Positions 1-8,386 of a DNA stretch of 64,000 nucleotides are shown one piece after another. This DNA comes from Paenibacillus gallinarum (GTDB taxonomy: Bacteria; Bacillota; Bacilli; Paenibacillales; Paenibacillaceae). The DNA is taken from the NCBI RefSeq assembly GCF_014836635.1, contig NZ_JACSQL010000010.1, forward strand, positions 62,001-126,000, in the 5' to 3' direction. Every line of letters begins with the position of its first letter. The stretch's first letter is position 1. The position numbers were made by a program, and so were the translations under genes. A model generated the notes under the pieces. That model was not told where the DNA came from. It did no database searches and saw only the letters and a program-made list of their open reading frames with translations.

Positions 1-2
1 GC

Positions 3-338
3 AATACTCCTTTCGAGTTAATTGAATTCTGCCAGAAGAATGACATTCTGGTAGAAGCCTATTCACCAATTGCTCACGGTGCAGTCCTTGATCATGCTGA
101 GGCGAAAGTAATAGCTGATAAGTATGGGGTATCTGTTGCCCAGCTTTGCCTGCGTTATGACATTCAGCTTGGTCTTGTAGTCATTCCTAAGACGGCAAAC
201 CCGGATCACATGAGAAACAATGCAGAGCTTGATTTTGTGATCAGCGATGCAGATATGGAGACTTTGAAAAATGTGGAGCACATCGAGAATTATGGTGAGC
301 ATAGCTTCTTCCCGGTATTTGGCGGGAAAATAAAATAA
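3..338 (+). CDS. Aldo/keto reductase, C-terminal part (cut by window start)
   Basis: The frame is open from base 3 and ends in TAA at 336-338. It encodes about 111 residues of an NAD(P)H-dependent aldo/keto reductase, a TIM-barrel carbonyl reductase. Visible family features are the strand with VEAYSPIAHG, the helix VSVAQLCLRY, and the cofactor-binding segment VVIPKTANPDHMRNN, which matches the usual IPKS..P.R..EN motif of the NADP-binding end. The catalytic Asp-Tyr-Lys-His residues lie upstream of the window. A SDR gene follows after 27 bases on the same strand, so the two are probably co-transcribed. The substrate cannot be inferred. Confidence 0.88.
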   Translation, partial: NTPFELIEFCQKNDILVEAYSPIAHGAVLDHAEAKVIADKYGVSVAQLCLRYDIQLGLVVIPKTANPDHMRNNAELDFVISDADMETLKNVEHIENYGEHSFFPVFGGKIK

Positions 339-365
339 ACAGGGTGTTTACGAGGAGGCATTTTT

Positions 366-1118
366 ATGACAACAATGAAAGATAAAGTGGTAATTGTAAC
401 GGGAGCAAAAGGCGGTATGGGGCTGGCAACAGCCCAATTATTTGCTAAAGAAGGTGCAAGTGTAGCTTTAGTTGATAGGAATGAACCTAAACAAGAAGCA
501 CAAGACTTGGTAGACGCGGGCTATCAAGCGATATCCATCCAATGTGATGTTTCAGATGAGGAAGCTGTTAAAGCTATGGTAGAGAAAACAGTGGATGCAT
601 TTGGAAAATTAGATTATGCATATAATAATGCCGGTATTCAAAACGCCATGACAGATACGGTTGATTTAAAGGAAGAAGTTTACGATGAAGTGATGAATGT
701 GAATACGAAGGGTATTTGGCTTTGTATGAAGTATGAGCTGCTTCAATTAAGAAAGCAAGGGACAGAAGGGGCAATCGTTAATTGTTCTTCAATGGGAGGA
801 TTAATGGGTGGTCCCGGACGTTCTGTATACCATGCTTCTAAACATGGTGTACTCGGATTAACGAAAAGCGTTGCTTTAGAGTATGCTTCAAAAGGAATTC
901 GTATTAATGCAGTATGTCCAGGAATCGTCGAAACGCCAATGGTTGAAAATATGTTAGCTACAGAAAGTGATGCAATGGACGAATTAATAAAACAAGTCCC
1001 AATTGGCCGTCTAGCTAAAGCAGAGGAAGTTGCTTCTGTTGTACTTTGGTTATGCTCTCCTTCCGCAAGCTATATAGTTGGTCAAGCGATATCCGTAGAT
1101 GGTGGATTCACGGCCTAA
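366..1118 (+). CDS. SDR family NAD(P)-dependent oxidoreductase
   Basis: A 250-residue classical short-chain dehydrogenase/reductase. The Rossmann nucleotide motif TGxxxGxG is at residues 12-19 (TGAKGGMG), NNAG at 87-90, the catalytic serine region near 141-142, and the YxxxK pair at Tyr155/Lys159. The C-terminal SVDGGF motif is typical. Length is normal for the family. The start ATG is preceded by GAGGAGG at good spacing. It sits between an aldo/keto reductase and a DUF2255 gene on the same strand, which suggests a small redox operon. Substrate unknown. Asp37 after the second strand would suit NAD, but this is an inference. Confidence 0.93.
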   Translation: MTTMKDKVVIVTGAKGGMGLATAQLFAKEGASVALVDRNEPKQEAQDLVDAGYQAISIQCDVSDEEAVKAMVEKTVDAFGKLDYAYNNAGIQNAMTDTVDLKEEVYDEVMNVNTKGIWLCMKYELLQLRKQGTEGAIVNCSSMGGLMGGPGRSVYHASKHGVLGLTKSVALEYASKGIRINAVCPGIVETPMVENMLATESDAMDELIKQVPIGRLAKAEEVASVVLWLCSPSASYIVGQAISVDGGFTA

Positions 1119-1149
1119 TCATATGACGCAGTAAATGGAGGTGAAAGCT

Positions 1150-1536
1150 ATGCAAACCCATTGGAGCCAAGAACAAATGGATGCTTTTTCAAAGGCGGAT
1201 GATATGTATATATCACCCTTTTACAGTGACGGTAAAACTCCGGGAACACCAACTTGGATTTGGTCTGTTGTTGTAGATAATAATCTATATGTCAGAGCCT
1301 ATAACGGTCAGAATTCAAGATGGTATAAATCTGCTGTAAGGCAAAAAGCGGGAAAGATAAAGTTAAATGGTGAAGAGTATAAGGTAACATTCCAGCCTGT
1401 GGATACGGATGCTGCATTAACTGAAAAAATTGATAAAGCTTACAAAGATAAATACGGTAACAGTATGTATCTTTCACCTATGTTAAGCAAAGGACCTGTA
1501 AGTGCAACCGTAAAAATCTTACCTCGTGAGGAATAA
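1150..1536 (+). CDS. DUF2255 family protein
   Basis: A protein of about 128 residues resembling the DUF2255 family, small proteins of unknown biochemical role often encoded beside SDR or flavin enzymes. Recognisable parts are the W-rich segment TPTWIWSVVVDNNLYVRAYNG, the SRWY motif, and a C-terminal YLSPML segment. An in-frame ATG exists at 1135, but GGAGGTG lies just behind it at 1136-1142 and is correctly spaced for the ATG at 1150, so 1150 is chosen. The gene follows the SDR by 31 bases and is closed by a strong terminator. No signal peptide or membrane segment is present. Function unknown. Confidence 0.8.
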   Translation: MQTHWSQEQMDAFSKADDMYISPFYSDGKTPGTPTWIWSVVVDNNLYVRAYNGQNSRWYKSAVRQKAGKIKLNGEEYKVTFQPVDTDAALTEKIDKAYKDKYGNSMYLSPMLSKGPVSATVKILPREE

Positions 1537-1559
1537 TATTATTTATCCTGAATTATTCA

Positions 1560-1607
1560 AAAGAGGTTCTCTATTTTCCTGAAGGAAAACAGAGGACCTC
1601 TTTTTTT
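1560..1607 (+). terminator. Rho-independent terminator
   Basis: The stem AAGAGGT..CTCT pairs with AGAG..ACCTCTT across a loop and is followed by a run of seven T. It closes the reductase/SDR/DUF2255 group and separates it from the convergent TetR gene. Confidence 0.85.
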
Positions 1608-1659
1608 GATAAGAACGATTGATAGCTTGTGGTTAAATGCATTCCCCATGTTCGGATAC

Positions 1660-2211
1660 TTATAGATTTCTGTCTATCAAAATCCCTAGTTGTACTGCTA
1701 TCACACGAGGCGGATAAGGCATCCCTTCTTTGATCCACCATTCTACAATGCCTACAAAAGATGTAACTATAAATTGAAGTATAACCTCTTCATTCAATTC
1801 TCGATTGATCGCTTTTGTTGTGTCAATATCGTTTTTCATTTCTTCGATAAGAAGCGCTTGGAACCGAGTACGAAAAGAAGATGCTTTAGTACTTGCTAAT
1901 AACGTTGAAAAGAAAGTATAGTTGCTCTCAAAGTATTCGAACCAGCCTACATTCGATTCTACAAAGTCTAATTCCATTTCAGCTGCTGATTCGCACATTA
2001 CCCTTAGTTTATTAATATGTTCTTCAATGATTTTATCCAGCAGATCATACTTGTCCGAGTAATGAAGATAAATGGTTCCTCGGTTCACATTTGCCCGGTC
2101 AGCAATATCCTGAATAGTAATATCATCAAAATTTTTATCAGACATCAGTTCGATCACAGCTTTTTTGATCGCTTCTTGGCTTTTGCTTATTCTTCTATCC
2201 ACTTTAGTCAT
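1660..2211 (-). CDS. TetR/AcrR family transcriptional regulator
   Basis: A 183-residue one-component repressor. Residues 1-60 form the TetR helix-turn-helix, with the recognition segment IQDIADRANVNRGTIYLHYSDKYDLL. The remainder matches the C-terminal ligand domain seen in DhaS/TetR_C_8-type regulators (VTSFVGIVEWWIKEGMPYPP near the end). It is convergent with the SDR operon, and its own promoter region faces the GNAT gene upstream. The target is probably local (the SDR/DUF2255 operon or itself), but no operator was identified. The start ATG has only a weak GGTGA ribosome site. Confidence 0.9.
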   Translation of the reverse strand: MTKVDRRISKSQEAIKKAVIELMSDKNFDDITIQDIADRANVNRGTIYLHYSDKYDLLDKIIEEHINKLRVMCESAAEMELDFVESNVGWFEYFESNYTFFSTLLASTKASSFRTRFQALLIEEMKNDIDTTKAINRELNEEVILQFIVTSFVGIVEWWIKEGMPYPPRVIAVQLGILIDRNL

Positions 2212-2303
2212 TGTTAGGTCACCAATCTTTTCTAAAGATAATCAGCAGTTTTGTCTTTTTATAATTATAAACAGGTGTTGATTAATCAATCAATATTCAT
2301 TTT

Positions 2304-2855
2304 TTAAGTTCTATCATTTTTGAAAAGTTTTAACCATTCTTTTTTAAGTAGGGCATACTGGAAGGTATTTTCGTATTTAGGTGTTCCATCTTCGTATTTG
2401 GTGAACGAAATGAATTCTAAGAAACAGCCCTCTTTTCGCATACCTAATCTCTCACATAACTTCTGGGATTTAAAGTTGTCGTCTTCCACGTAAGCATACA
2501 CTCTTCTCGCTCCTTGTTGTTCGAAGAGATATTGCAATAAGGCTTTCGCACTTTCACTTGCATACCCTTTACCCTCATATTTATGATTAAAATTCCATCC
2601 TACATTATAGGTGTCTGGTTCTTCTTTCATAGTGAATAACTCCCCGATCAGATTACTGGTATCCTTCAGGCAGACAGCAATATAGGAGTCGTCTTTACTC
2701 TTTTTACTAGCATTAGAGATGGCTTCTTCCAATGTTGAAATTTTATCATCAAGGAAACAGTTCACTCTGGGATTTGATAAATACTCCAACATGCTCTCAG
2801 CATCTTTCTCAGAAAAACTTCTTAATAACAGTCGGTCGGTTTCTATATTTTGCAT
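2304..2855 (-). CDS. GNAT family N-acetyltransferase (RimJ/RimL type)
   Basis: A 183-residue acetyltransferase of the RimJ/RimL branch of GNAT enzymes, which transfer acetyl from acetyl-CoA to amines of proteins or small molecules. The N-terminal METDRLLLRSF-like strand (here IETDRLLLRSF) and the motif A region (NHKYEGKGYASESAKALLQYLFE, near residue 90-112) that binds the CoA pyrophosphate are visible, then RVYAYVEDDNFKSQKLCERLGM. AAGGAG is correctly placed before the ATG on the minus strand. It is monocistronic or co-oriented with the TetR gene downstream. Substrate unknown. Confidence 0.9.
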   Translation of the reverse strand: MQNIETDRLLLRSFSEKDAESMLEYLSNPRVNCFLDDKISTLEEAISNASKKSKDDSYIAVCLKDTSNLIGELFTMKEEPDTYNVGWNFNHKYEGKGYASESAKALLQYLFEQQGARRVYAYVEDDNFKSQKLCERLGMRKEGCFLEFISFTKYEDGTPKYENTFQYALLKKEWLKLFKNDRT

Positions 2856-3166
2856 AAGTAATGCTCCTTTTCATGTTAAATATATAAAATATAATACTAC
2901 TATTGGCCGAATTCCGATGCCCGTACTATTTACTCCTGTGAGTGTGTTTTTATATGATTTTCGATATGGATAAATAACATGCGGTCTTTAACATAAATAA
3001 TTAATTTTGAATCCCTTGGACTTATCGGCATGCTTGGTAATATTGGATGGAAAACCTCCGTTACATACCTGAAGAGAAGTAACATAAACCCCGCTTCTAG
3101 CGAAGGGGGGTTATATCGTTTATACTGATAAAACCAATTTAGTTCTTAGGAGATGTTTGACGAACC
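2856..3166. other. Intergenic region between GNAT and DUF4317 gene
   Basis: About 310 bases between divergent genes. It must carry both promoters. The only clear structure is an imperfect inverted repeat near 3087-3112 (AACCCC..CTTC / GAAG..GGGGTT) without a clean T-run, so it may be an operator or a weak terminator. I see no coding frame worth calling. Confidence 0.4.
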
Positions 3167-4333
3167 ATGAACAAGAAAGAAGTCGCTCACATACGTAAGC
3201 AGTTTAAGATGGATCATGATTTACTGAATATTTACGATATTCTTAACGTGTACATTATGAAGGAAACAAACGAAGTATATCACTGGGAGCGGAATCCTTT
3301 TGAATTAGTGGAGCGAGAGAAACAGGAGCTGCACATGGGGAATTTTAAAAAACTGCTCACTGGAGAATTAGATCAAAAGTTGTTCGAACTTAAGTTTCAA
3401 GAGGAAGCGGAGGAACCTGCGCAGGTGCTGTTGCACCAAGCTTTAGTAACAGGCGATCCAGAAGAATGGCAGGACCTTATGCTCCTGCTCGTAGATAAAA
3501 TGTTAGTGGATGCCAAATATGAACGGGATACCGTGATTACGTTCGTGCGTGGACAGTACTACTTGCCGACCAAAGCCAGAAACGAAGAGGCTGAGGAGAG
3601 TGGGAAGGATGAAGTGTTCGCACATCCGTTCATTTTATGCAGTGTAAATTCCACGGAGAAGCAAAAGAAAACTCTCTTATTTGATTATGTGGAGAGGGAA
3701 TATAAGTACAATGTGAATGTAGATCCGATTATCAAGTTGAGCTCGCCGGAGCAAGGGTTCTTTTATCCAAGTGTGACAGACAATTACTCCGATGTGAACC
3801 GTATTTTGTACTGTACGGGAAAATCGAACTTTCCAGATCCGCATTTCATCGAACAGGTCTTAACTGCCGAAAGGTCCGTGACGGCACTCGAAGAGAGAGC
3901 GATCTTCGAAGATATCGTAAAGGAAGTAGCGGGTGAAGAACTTGATGCTTCCACCATCGCACAGGTGTACGAGGAGATTCAGTATGTAATTGAAACGAAC
4001 GAAGAGGAGGAAGAACCTCCGAAGCTGGATTATAAAGATTTGGAACGTGTCCTAACCGTAAGCGGAGTAGAGAACGTGACGCCGGAGAAAGTGGAACGGG
4101 CTTTTGAAACAATTATTGATGATAGGAACTATGAGCTGAAAGCGAGCAGCGTCATGCCGAAATATACCACAAAATCGATTAAAATCGATACCAAGGTAGC
4201 CACGATTTCGGTCAGCCCACAGGATTTAAAGTATGTGAAACAGGTGAATTTCCAAGGGAAACGATGCATCATGATTGAGGTCGACGAAGATGTCGTGATT
4301 GAAGGATTCACGCTTAGTACGGAGACGTTATAG
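3167..4333 (+). CDS. DUF4317 domain-containing protein
   Basis: A 388-residue acidic cytosolic protein matching the DUF4317 family of Firmicutes from end to end. It starts MNKKEVAHIRKQFK, carries the LNIYDILNVYI segment, the central FAHPFILCSVNSTEKQKKTL region and PSVTDNYSDVNRILYCTGK near residue 210. No membrane segment, signal peptide or catalytic motif is evident. AGGAG precedes the ATG. A terminator lies about 85 bases after the stop, so it is probably monocistronic. The biochemical role of this family is not known to me. Confidence 0.85.
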   Translation: MNKKEVAHIRKQFKMDHDLLNIYDILNVYIMKETNEVYHWERNPFELVEREKQELHMGNFKKLLTGELDQKLFELKFQEEAEEPAQVLLHQALVTGDPEEWQDLMLLLVDKMLVDAKYERDTVITFVRGQYYLPTKARNEEAEESGKDEVFAHPFILCSVNSTEKQKKTLLFDYVEREYKYNVNVDPIIKLSSPEQGFFYPSVTDNYSDVNRILYCTGKSNFPDPHFIEQVLTAERSVTALEERAIFEDIVKEVAGEELDASTIAQVYEEIQYVIETNEEEEEPPKLDYKDLERVLTVSGVENVTPEKVERAFETIIDDRNYELKASSVMPKYTTKSIKIDTKVATISVSPQDLKYVKQVNFQGKRCIMIEVDEDVVIEGFTLSTETL

Positions 4334-4415
4334 AATCAGGTTCACAGTTTTTGATTTAAGATTAACCGAATGAATAATTCCAAAGCTATGCTTTAGATAA
4401 ATTTATAATAAATTA

Positions 4416-4447
4416 AACGGAGTGCCCTAACGAGGTGCTCCGTTTTT
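4416..4447 (+). terminator. Rho-independent terminator
   Basis: AAACGGAGTGCC and GGTGCTCCGTTT form a stem with a short loop followed by TTTTTT, downstream of the DUF4317 gene. Confidence 0.85.
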
Positions 4448-4625
4448 TCGTACATAATCGAATTAACCAACGTAACTAGTAAGGATCATTTTGAGAGTGA
4501 TGATATGAAGCTGCTATGATCTGAGCTTGTTCATTCGCTGAAGCATGAATTGGAGAAGGGAATATTAGGAAGTAGACTATGTTAGAATAAAATCATCAAA
4601 ATGCAATTATTGGAGGTAATCTTTC

Positions 4626-5141
4626 TTGATCATTCAACTAGGTAATTTCGAAGTGAATTCTGGGCAACTGGTTGTCGCTGACCCTTGTTATGAACTGGAT
4701 ACCGATACCGTTATCATGGGTGTGTTAGAGCTTGTTGCGAATGGTACTTGGAACACGGAAGTGGAGAAGGTGGAAATTCCAGATAGGGGTGAAGCTAACG
4801 CTAAACTGACGGCTTATCATCAATCGGTTGCTGAACAGGGAACATTTTTGGAGTGGATTAAGTGTCCATTTGTGGTTGGGGTGGATAGTGGACAGGCTGG
4901 AATTTTTGATAGTAACCATTACCGGATTCCTGATGCGGCTAATCACAGCGGTAATAATGATACGGACAGCGAATGGTATCTTGTTTGCTGTGATATCACC
5001 GACAATGGGGAAGAAGCGGGTGTCCTTACTGGTGGCGTTGTATCTCGTACCGGTATGGGTGATGGTGCTTACGGTGTGTATAAAGCAGTAAATGGGCAGA
5101 GTCAGGTTGTTGGTGTGAAGATTGTGTTTATTAAGAATTAA
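4626..5141 (+). CDS. DUF4241-like protein
   Basis: A 171-residue soluble protein. The N-terminal pattern VNSGQLVVADPCY and the C-terminal SRTGMGDGAYGVYKA followed by a VVGVKIVF strand resemble the DUF4241 family, small beta-rich proteins of unknown function frequently found near polymorphic-toxin or phage-like loci. The start is TTG at 4626, supported by GGAGGT at 4612-4617; no upstream ATG is available. A terminator follows the stop. The next gene downstream is a WXG100-type toxin, but there is a terminator between them, so a functional link is only inferred. Confidence 0.7.
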   Translation: MIIQLGNFEVNSGQLVVADPCYELDTDTVIMGVLELVANGTWNTEVEKVEIPDRGEANAKLTAYHQSVAEQGTFLEWIKCPFVVGVDSGQAGIFDSNHYRIPDAANHSGNNDTDSEWYLVCCDITDNGEEAGVLTGGVVSRTGMGDGAYGVYKAVNGQSQVVGVKIVFIKN

Positions 5142-5176
5142 CTTTCTACTAATAAGACTAAATAAAAAACAAGCGC

Positions 5177-5215
5177 AAACGGCCATGGAAGGGTATCCTT
5201 GTATGGCCGTTTTAT
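5177..5215 (+). terminator. Rho-independent terminator
   Basis: AAACGGCCAT pairs perfectly with ATGGCCGTTT (5177-5186 with 5203-5212), followed by a short T-rich tail. Confidence 0.8.
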
Positions 5216-5418
5216 TAGGCAGCACCCTTCTAAGAAACTGTAGCTATAACTAAAGAGGTATAGGGCTATTAGCTCTTCAGAACTATTATTTGAATAAAAA
5301 GCGTGAATCTTTCAGCATCTCCTCTCCAATTCCATCAATATGAAGGACTCCTGAATCTTTTATCAGTTCCATATTATGGTTAAAATATAGAATTAATGAA
5401 ATGTTGGAGAGGATGCGA

Positions 5419-6153
5419 ATGTCTAGAATACTTGTTCTGCCTGAGGTGCTGATCCGAGTTTCGGATGAAGCTGCAAGGGCTGCGGAAGAACTAGAAACGA
5501 TCAAAAGCTTTTTGGACCAACAGATTAGGGGATTGATGGCATCCTGGGATGGGACGGCAAGTGCCCGGTTTTTCGTGGATTTTCAGCGAATCAATTTCGA
5601 AATGAATAAAACAATTGAACAACTTAGAATCATTAGCCAGGAATTGAAAACTATTTCCTTACGATTTATTGAGGCAGATGAGCGCATAGAAAACTGGAAT
5701 ATAGCATCTGCTACAAGCAACAACACCGAAGTCAAAACGTTTCAGGATCAAGCAGAGGATTTTTGGCATGGGTTTCAGTCTGAAGCGAAGTCTATCGGGA
5801 GTTCGTTGATAGATACAGCTACATCTTTGGTTGAAGACCCACTTAGCACAGTGGGAGATATGGCTTATAATGCAACCATTGGAACCGCGGAAGAAATCAT
5901 CGACACGGCGGTTTGGGGAGGCAAAATGATCTTCGATGCCGATACGCGGCAGAAGTTTGCCGAAGATGTTGAAGATTCGGGCGGTACATCCAACTACTTG
6001 GGACAGCAGGCTGCCGTTTTCCTGGCTGGTTTGACCACGCGGCGGATTGGCCTCAAGGCTCATCCTAATTTCAAGCAGGATTCGGGCGGGGATGGAGGGA
6101 AGAGTGCTGAGGGTACCGGTAATAATTTTCAATGGAAGGGAAAAAAACTTTAG
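5419..6153 (+). CDS. WXG100-type polymorphic toxin, N-terminal and linker part (truncated by frameshift)
   Basis: The first about 90 residues form a helical hairpin of the WXG100/ESAT-6 type with the W-x-G turn in SWDGTAS, the feature that routes proteins to type VII (Esx/Yuk) secretion. Residues about 110-230 are a linker/pre-toxin region. The frame stops at 6151-6153 directly after a run of seven A (6141-6147), while a well-conserved-looking C-terminal module continues in the next frame to 6439. Removing one A would fuse them. Three ATGs are clustered (5401, 5413, 5419); GGAGAGG at 5406-5412 best fits 5419. Followed by a probable immunity gene. The break may be a real mutation, a sequencing error at the homopolymer, or a programmed frameshift. 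Confidence 0.75.
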   Translation: MSRILVLPEVLIRVSDEAARAAEELETIKSFLDQQIRGLMASWDGTASARFFVDFQRINFEMNKTIEQLRIISQELKTISLRFIEADERIENWNIASATSNNTEVKTFQDQAEDFWHGFQSEAKSIGSSLIDTATSLVEDPLSTVGDMAYNATIGTAEEIIDTAVWGGKMIFDADTRQKFAEDVEDSGGTSNYLGQQAAVFLAGLTTRRIGLKAHPNFKQDSGGDGGKSAEGTGNNFQWKGKKL

Positions 6154-6157
6154 CAAA

Positions 6158-6439
6158 ATGAGTGAAGGCGTATCCTCCACCGAGATGATAAACAATCTAG
6201 AAAAATCGGGATGGACCAAGACCATTGAGCCAGGAGGAAAGAAAAGTGGACCAGCAACTATTCTTATTGACCCAAGCACAGGTACAAAAGTGAGAATACA
6301 CGCAGAGCCCGGAGAAGGAACTCCTTATTTTAGGGTTCAAAATGAGGGTGGCAACTATCTCGATGATAATGGAGTATTCCCTAGCAACGCAACAAGGCAA
6401 GAATTTAGAGATGCGACACATTTTTATTTTGAAAAGTAG
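6158..6439 (+). CDS. C-terminal toxin module in shifted frame
   Basis: From ATG 6158 this frame encodes about 93 residues rich in Gly/Pro turns (KTIEPGGKKSGPATILI, then TKVRIHAEPGEGTPYFRV and a terminal FRDATHFYFEK). It has the look of a compact secreted-toxin C-terminal domain, possibly a small nuclease: conserved-looking His and charged residues cluster in the RIHAEPGEGTPYF segment. I cannot assign it to a named toxin family. It has no ribosome site of its own before 6158, and it continues the frame that reads through the WXG100 linker if one A of the 7-A run is skipped. The downstream small gene only 10 bases away fits a cognate immunity protein. Confidence 0.55.
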   Translation: MSEGVSSTEMINNLEKSGWTKTIEPGGKKSGPATILIDPSTGTKVRIHAEPGEGTPYFRVQNEGGNYLDDNGVFPSNATRQEFRDATHFYFEK

Positions 6440-6449
6440 GTGAGCGGAA

Positions 6450-6824
6450 GTGTTGGCTACTAATTTGAATGATGTTCTAGAAAATTATGATTTCACAGAC
6501 AGTATAGTTACGGAAGTTCAATGGGCTGATAACTTAATCGACCTGACAGTAGTTGTTGATTATTATTGGGATATTCAAGATGGTCATGACACGACAAGGC
6601 TATTAAAGATTATTTTCAAAAATTGCATAAAAGCGGATTTTCAAACTAGCACAGAACTACTCTTAACTCCAGATGAGGTAAACAAAGAAAGTCTCTTTAC
6701 AATTGTTCTTTTTAAAGAGCTGACAGAGAATTTGGATAAGCAAAAACATGTTGGAATTTTTACAACAGACTACTCAAAACCCTGGTTGTCGGTAGTATGT
6801 TCTGATGTGATGTTGAAGGAATAA
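6450..6824 (+). CDS. Probable immunity protein for the adjacent WXG100-type toxin
   Basis: A 124-residue acidic cytosolic protein with no membrane segment, starting at GTG 6450 (AGGTGAGCG just upstream; a TTG at 6453 is the alternative). The family is not recognised. The pattern of strands (VTEVQWADNLIDLTVVVDYYWDI, then RLLKIIFKNCIKADF) resembles DUF-type Imm proteins that neutralise contact-delivered toxins. The position, 10 bases after the toxin stop and before a strong terminator, supports this role; the sequence alone does not prove it. Confidence 0.6.
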   Translation: MLATNLNDVLENYDFTDSIVTEVQWADNLIDLTVVVDYYWDIQDGHDTTRLLKIIFKNCIKADFQTSTELLLTPDEVNKESLFTIVLFKELTENLDKQKHVGIFTTDYSKPWLSVVCSDVMLKE

Positions 6825-6916
6825 ACCCATCACTAACGTTGATTGGCTTGGCCTCATTTTTTACGAATACCATTATTATCTTGCAGACATAAATAAGTAA
6901 GGTGGTAAAGAAACAA

Positions 6917-6976
6917 GAAACTAGTCCTTTCATGTTGTGTAGTAAACTACACTTTTATAAGGACTGGTTTCTTTTT
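6917..6976 (+). terminator. Rho-independent terminator
   Basis: A 13-bp stem (GAAACTAGTCCTT with AAGGACTGGTTTC, one G-U pair) encloses a second small hairpin GTGTAGT..ACTACAC and is followed by TTTTT. It closes the toxin/immunity unit. Confidence 0.88.
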
Positions 6977-7048
6977 GTCAACTAAAAATGGGAATGAACT
7001 TATCTATTTTCCATGATCATGAATTTTTAGGGAATATTTATTTAAATG

Positions 7049-7077
7049 TTTATTATATGTTTTTTTAAAGTTATAAT
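7049..7077 (+). promoter_or_regulatory. Candidate sigma-A promoter for khtU-khtT
   Basis: A perfect TATAAT at 7072-7077 lies about 50 bases before khtU, with a weak TTTATT at -35 and a 17-base spacer in a very A/T-rich tract. No c-di-AMP (ydaO-type) riboswitch could be recognised in this leader. Confidence 0.45.
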
Positions 7078-7124
7078 GGAAGTTGGTCTGCTGAAAAATG
7101 TACATAGGAGGGAGATGAAGTTGT

Positions 7125-8357
7125 ATGGACCATATGATTTTCGAAGTTGGAACCGCTTTATTACTTATTGCAATCTTTTCACTGATTGCAGGTAAATTCA
7201 AGTTTTCAATCATACCCTTTTTAATTGTGTTGGGGATGTTAGTTGGGCCGCACGCCCCGACGCTGGGTTTGATTGATTTGACCTTCATTGAGAGCAATGA
7301 AGTGATCACATTTTTAGGACGGATCGGGGTTCTGTTTTTATTATTTTATATAGGACTCGAGTTTTCCGTATCTAAATTAATTAAATCAGGCCGCAATATT
7401 GTGTTTGGTGGAACGGTATATGTTCTGATCAATTTTATTATTGGTTTAGCCTATGGTTTCATGGTCGATTTCCCGTTATATGAAACGTTAATTATTGCAG
7501 GGATGTTATCTGTATCCTCTACGGCCATTGTGGCAAAAGTACTCGTCGATTTCAGACGGACAGGTAACTCTGAAACAGAGCTCATCCTGGGTATGATTTT
7601 GTTTGATGATTTGTTCCTCGCTGTTTTCCTATCCGTGATGTCTGGTTTACTCCTAGGGGGAGCAACGTCTATTGGTGGTATTCTGCTATCTGTAGCACTC
7701 TCAATGGGGTATATGTTACTGTTCTTCGTCATCGCAAGAAAAGGAACGCCTTTGCTGAATAAGCTGCTTAATATCACATCCAATGAAATATTCATTATCG
7801 TTGTATTCTCACTCTTGTTCTTTATCTCCGGTTTTTCCGAGACTCTGCACGTAGCAGAAGCGATCGGGGCTTTATTATTTGGGCTAGCTTTATCGGAAAC
7901 AACCCACAGTAAGAGAATCGAACAGCTTGTGATTCCGTTCCGAGATTTCTTCGGTGCTATTTTCTTCTTTAGTTTCGGTCTTAGTATTGATCCATTAACA
8001 CTGGGTGATGCTGCATGGATTGCCGTTGGGGCTGTTGTGTTAACGATGATAGGGAATATTCTAGCAGGAATGATTGCTGGACGAAAAGCGGGACTATCTC
8101 ATAAAGCTTCGACCAATATTGGTCTTACGGTTATGGCTCGCGGAGAGTTTACGATCATTGTAGCTAATTTAGGTATATCTGCAGGACTGTTACCGATTTT
8201 AAAACCATTTTCGGCGCTATATGTGTTAATATTGGCCATTCTTGGGCCGTTACTGGCGAAAGAATCGAAACATATCTATAATGGCTTAAATAAACTGTTT
8301 AGATGGAACCAAGTAAAGGAGAAGCCGAAAGAGGAGAAATTAAACGAAACCATCTGA
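7125..8357 (+). CDS. khtU: K+/H+ antiporter KhtU-like, CPA2 family membrane subunit
   Basis: A 410-residue polytopic membrane protein with about 12 hydrophobic segments, of the CPA2 monovalent cation:proton antiporter family. Typical parts are GRIGVLFLLFYIGLEFS near residue 70, SVSSTAIVAKVL near 135, the Asp-Asp pair in LGMILFDDLFLAVFL around residue 160 (the ion-binding acidic pair of CPA2), and FGAIFFFSFGLSIDP. It lacks a cytosolic RCK_N domain; regulation comes from the separate KhtT encoded 29 bases downstream. In B. subtilis KhtTU extrudes K+ and related cations at high pH. Here the order is khtU-khtT, and a khtS homologue is not seen. Confidence 0.85.
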   Translation: MDHMIFEVGTALLLIAIFSLIAGKFKFSIIPFLIVLGMLVGPHAPTLGLIDLTFIESNEVITFLGRIGVLFLLFYIGLEFSVSKLIKSGRNIVFGGTVYVLINFIIGLAYGFMVDFPLYETLIIAGMLSVSSTAIVAKVLVDFRRTGNSETELILGMILFDDLFLAVFLSVMSGLLLGGATSIGGILLSVALSMGYMLLFFVIARKGTPLLNKLLNITSNEIFIIVVFSLLFFISGFSETLHVAEAIGALLFGLALSETTHSKRIEQLVIPFRDFFGAIFFFSFGLSIDPLTLGDAAWIAVGAVVLTMIGNILAGMIAGRKAGLSHKASTNIGLTVMARGEFTIIVANLGISAGLLPILKPFSALYVLILAILGPLLAKESKHIYNGLNKLFRWNQVKEKPKEEKLNETI

Positions 8358-8386
8358 TATCGTTTAAATAATGGAGGTATACGTAT

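Noticed and set aside
4725-5225. A 166-codon minus-strand frame over the DUF4241-like gene
   Set aside because: Antisense shadow of a gene with a good SD and family resemblance; composition is not protein-like.
5286-5504. A 72-codon minus-strand frame before the toxin gene
   Set aside because: Half of it is antisense to the toxin start; the remaining part looks protein-like but has no support beyond that.
5659-6279. A 206-codon minus-strand frame across the toxin gene
   Set aside because: It crosses the WXG100 gene and the frameshift site, has no ribosome site and no recognisable domain.
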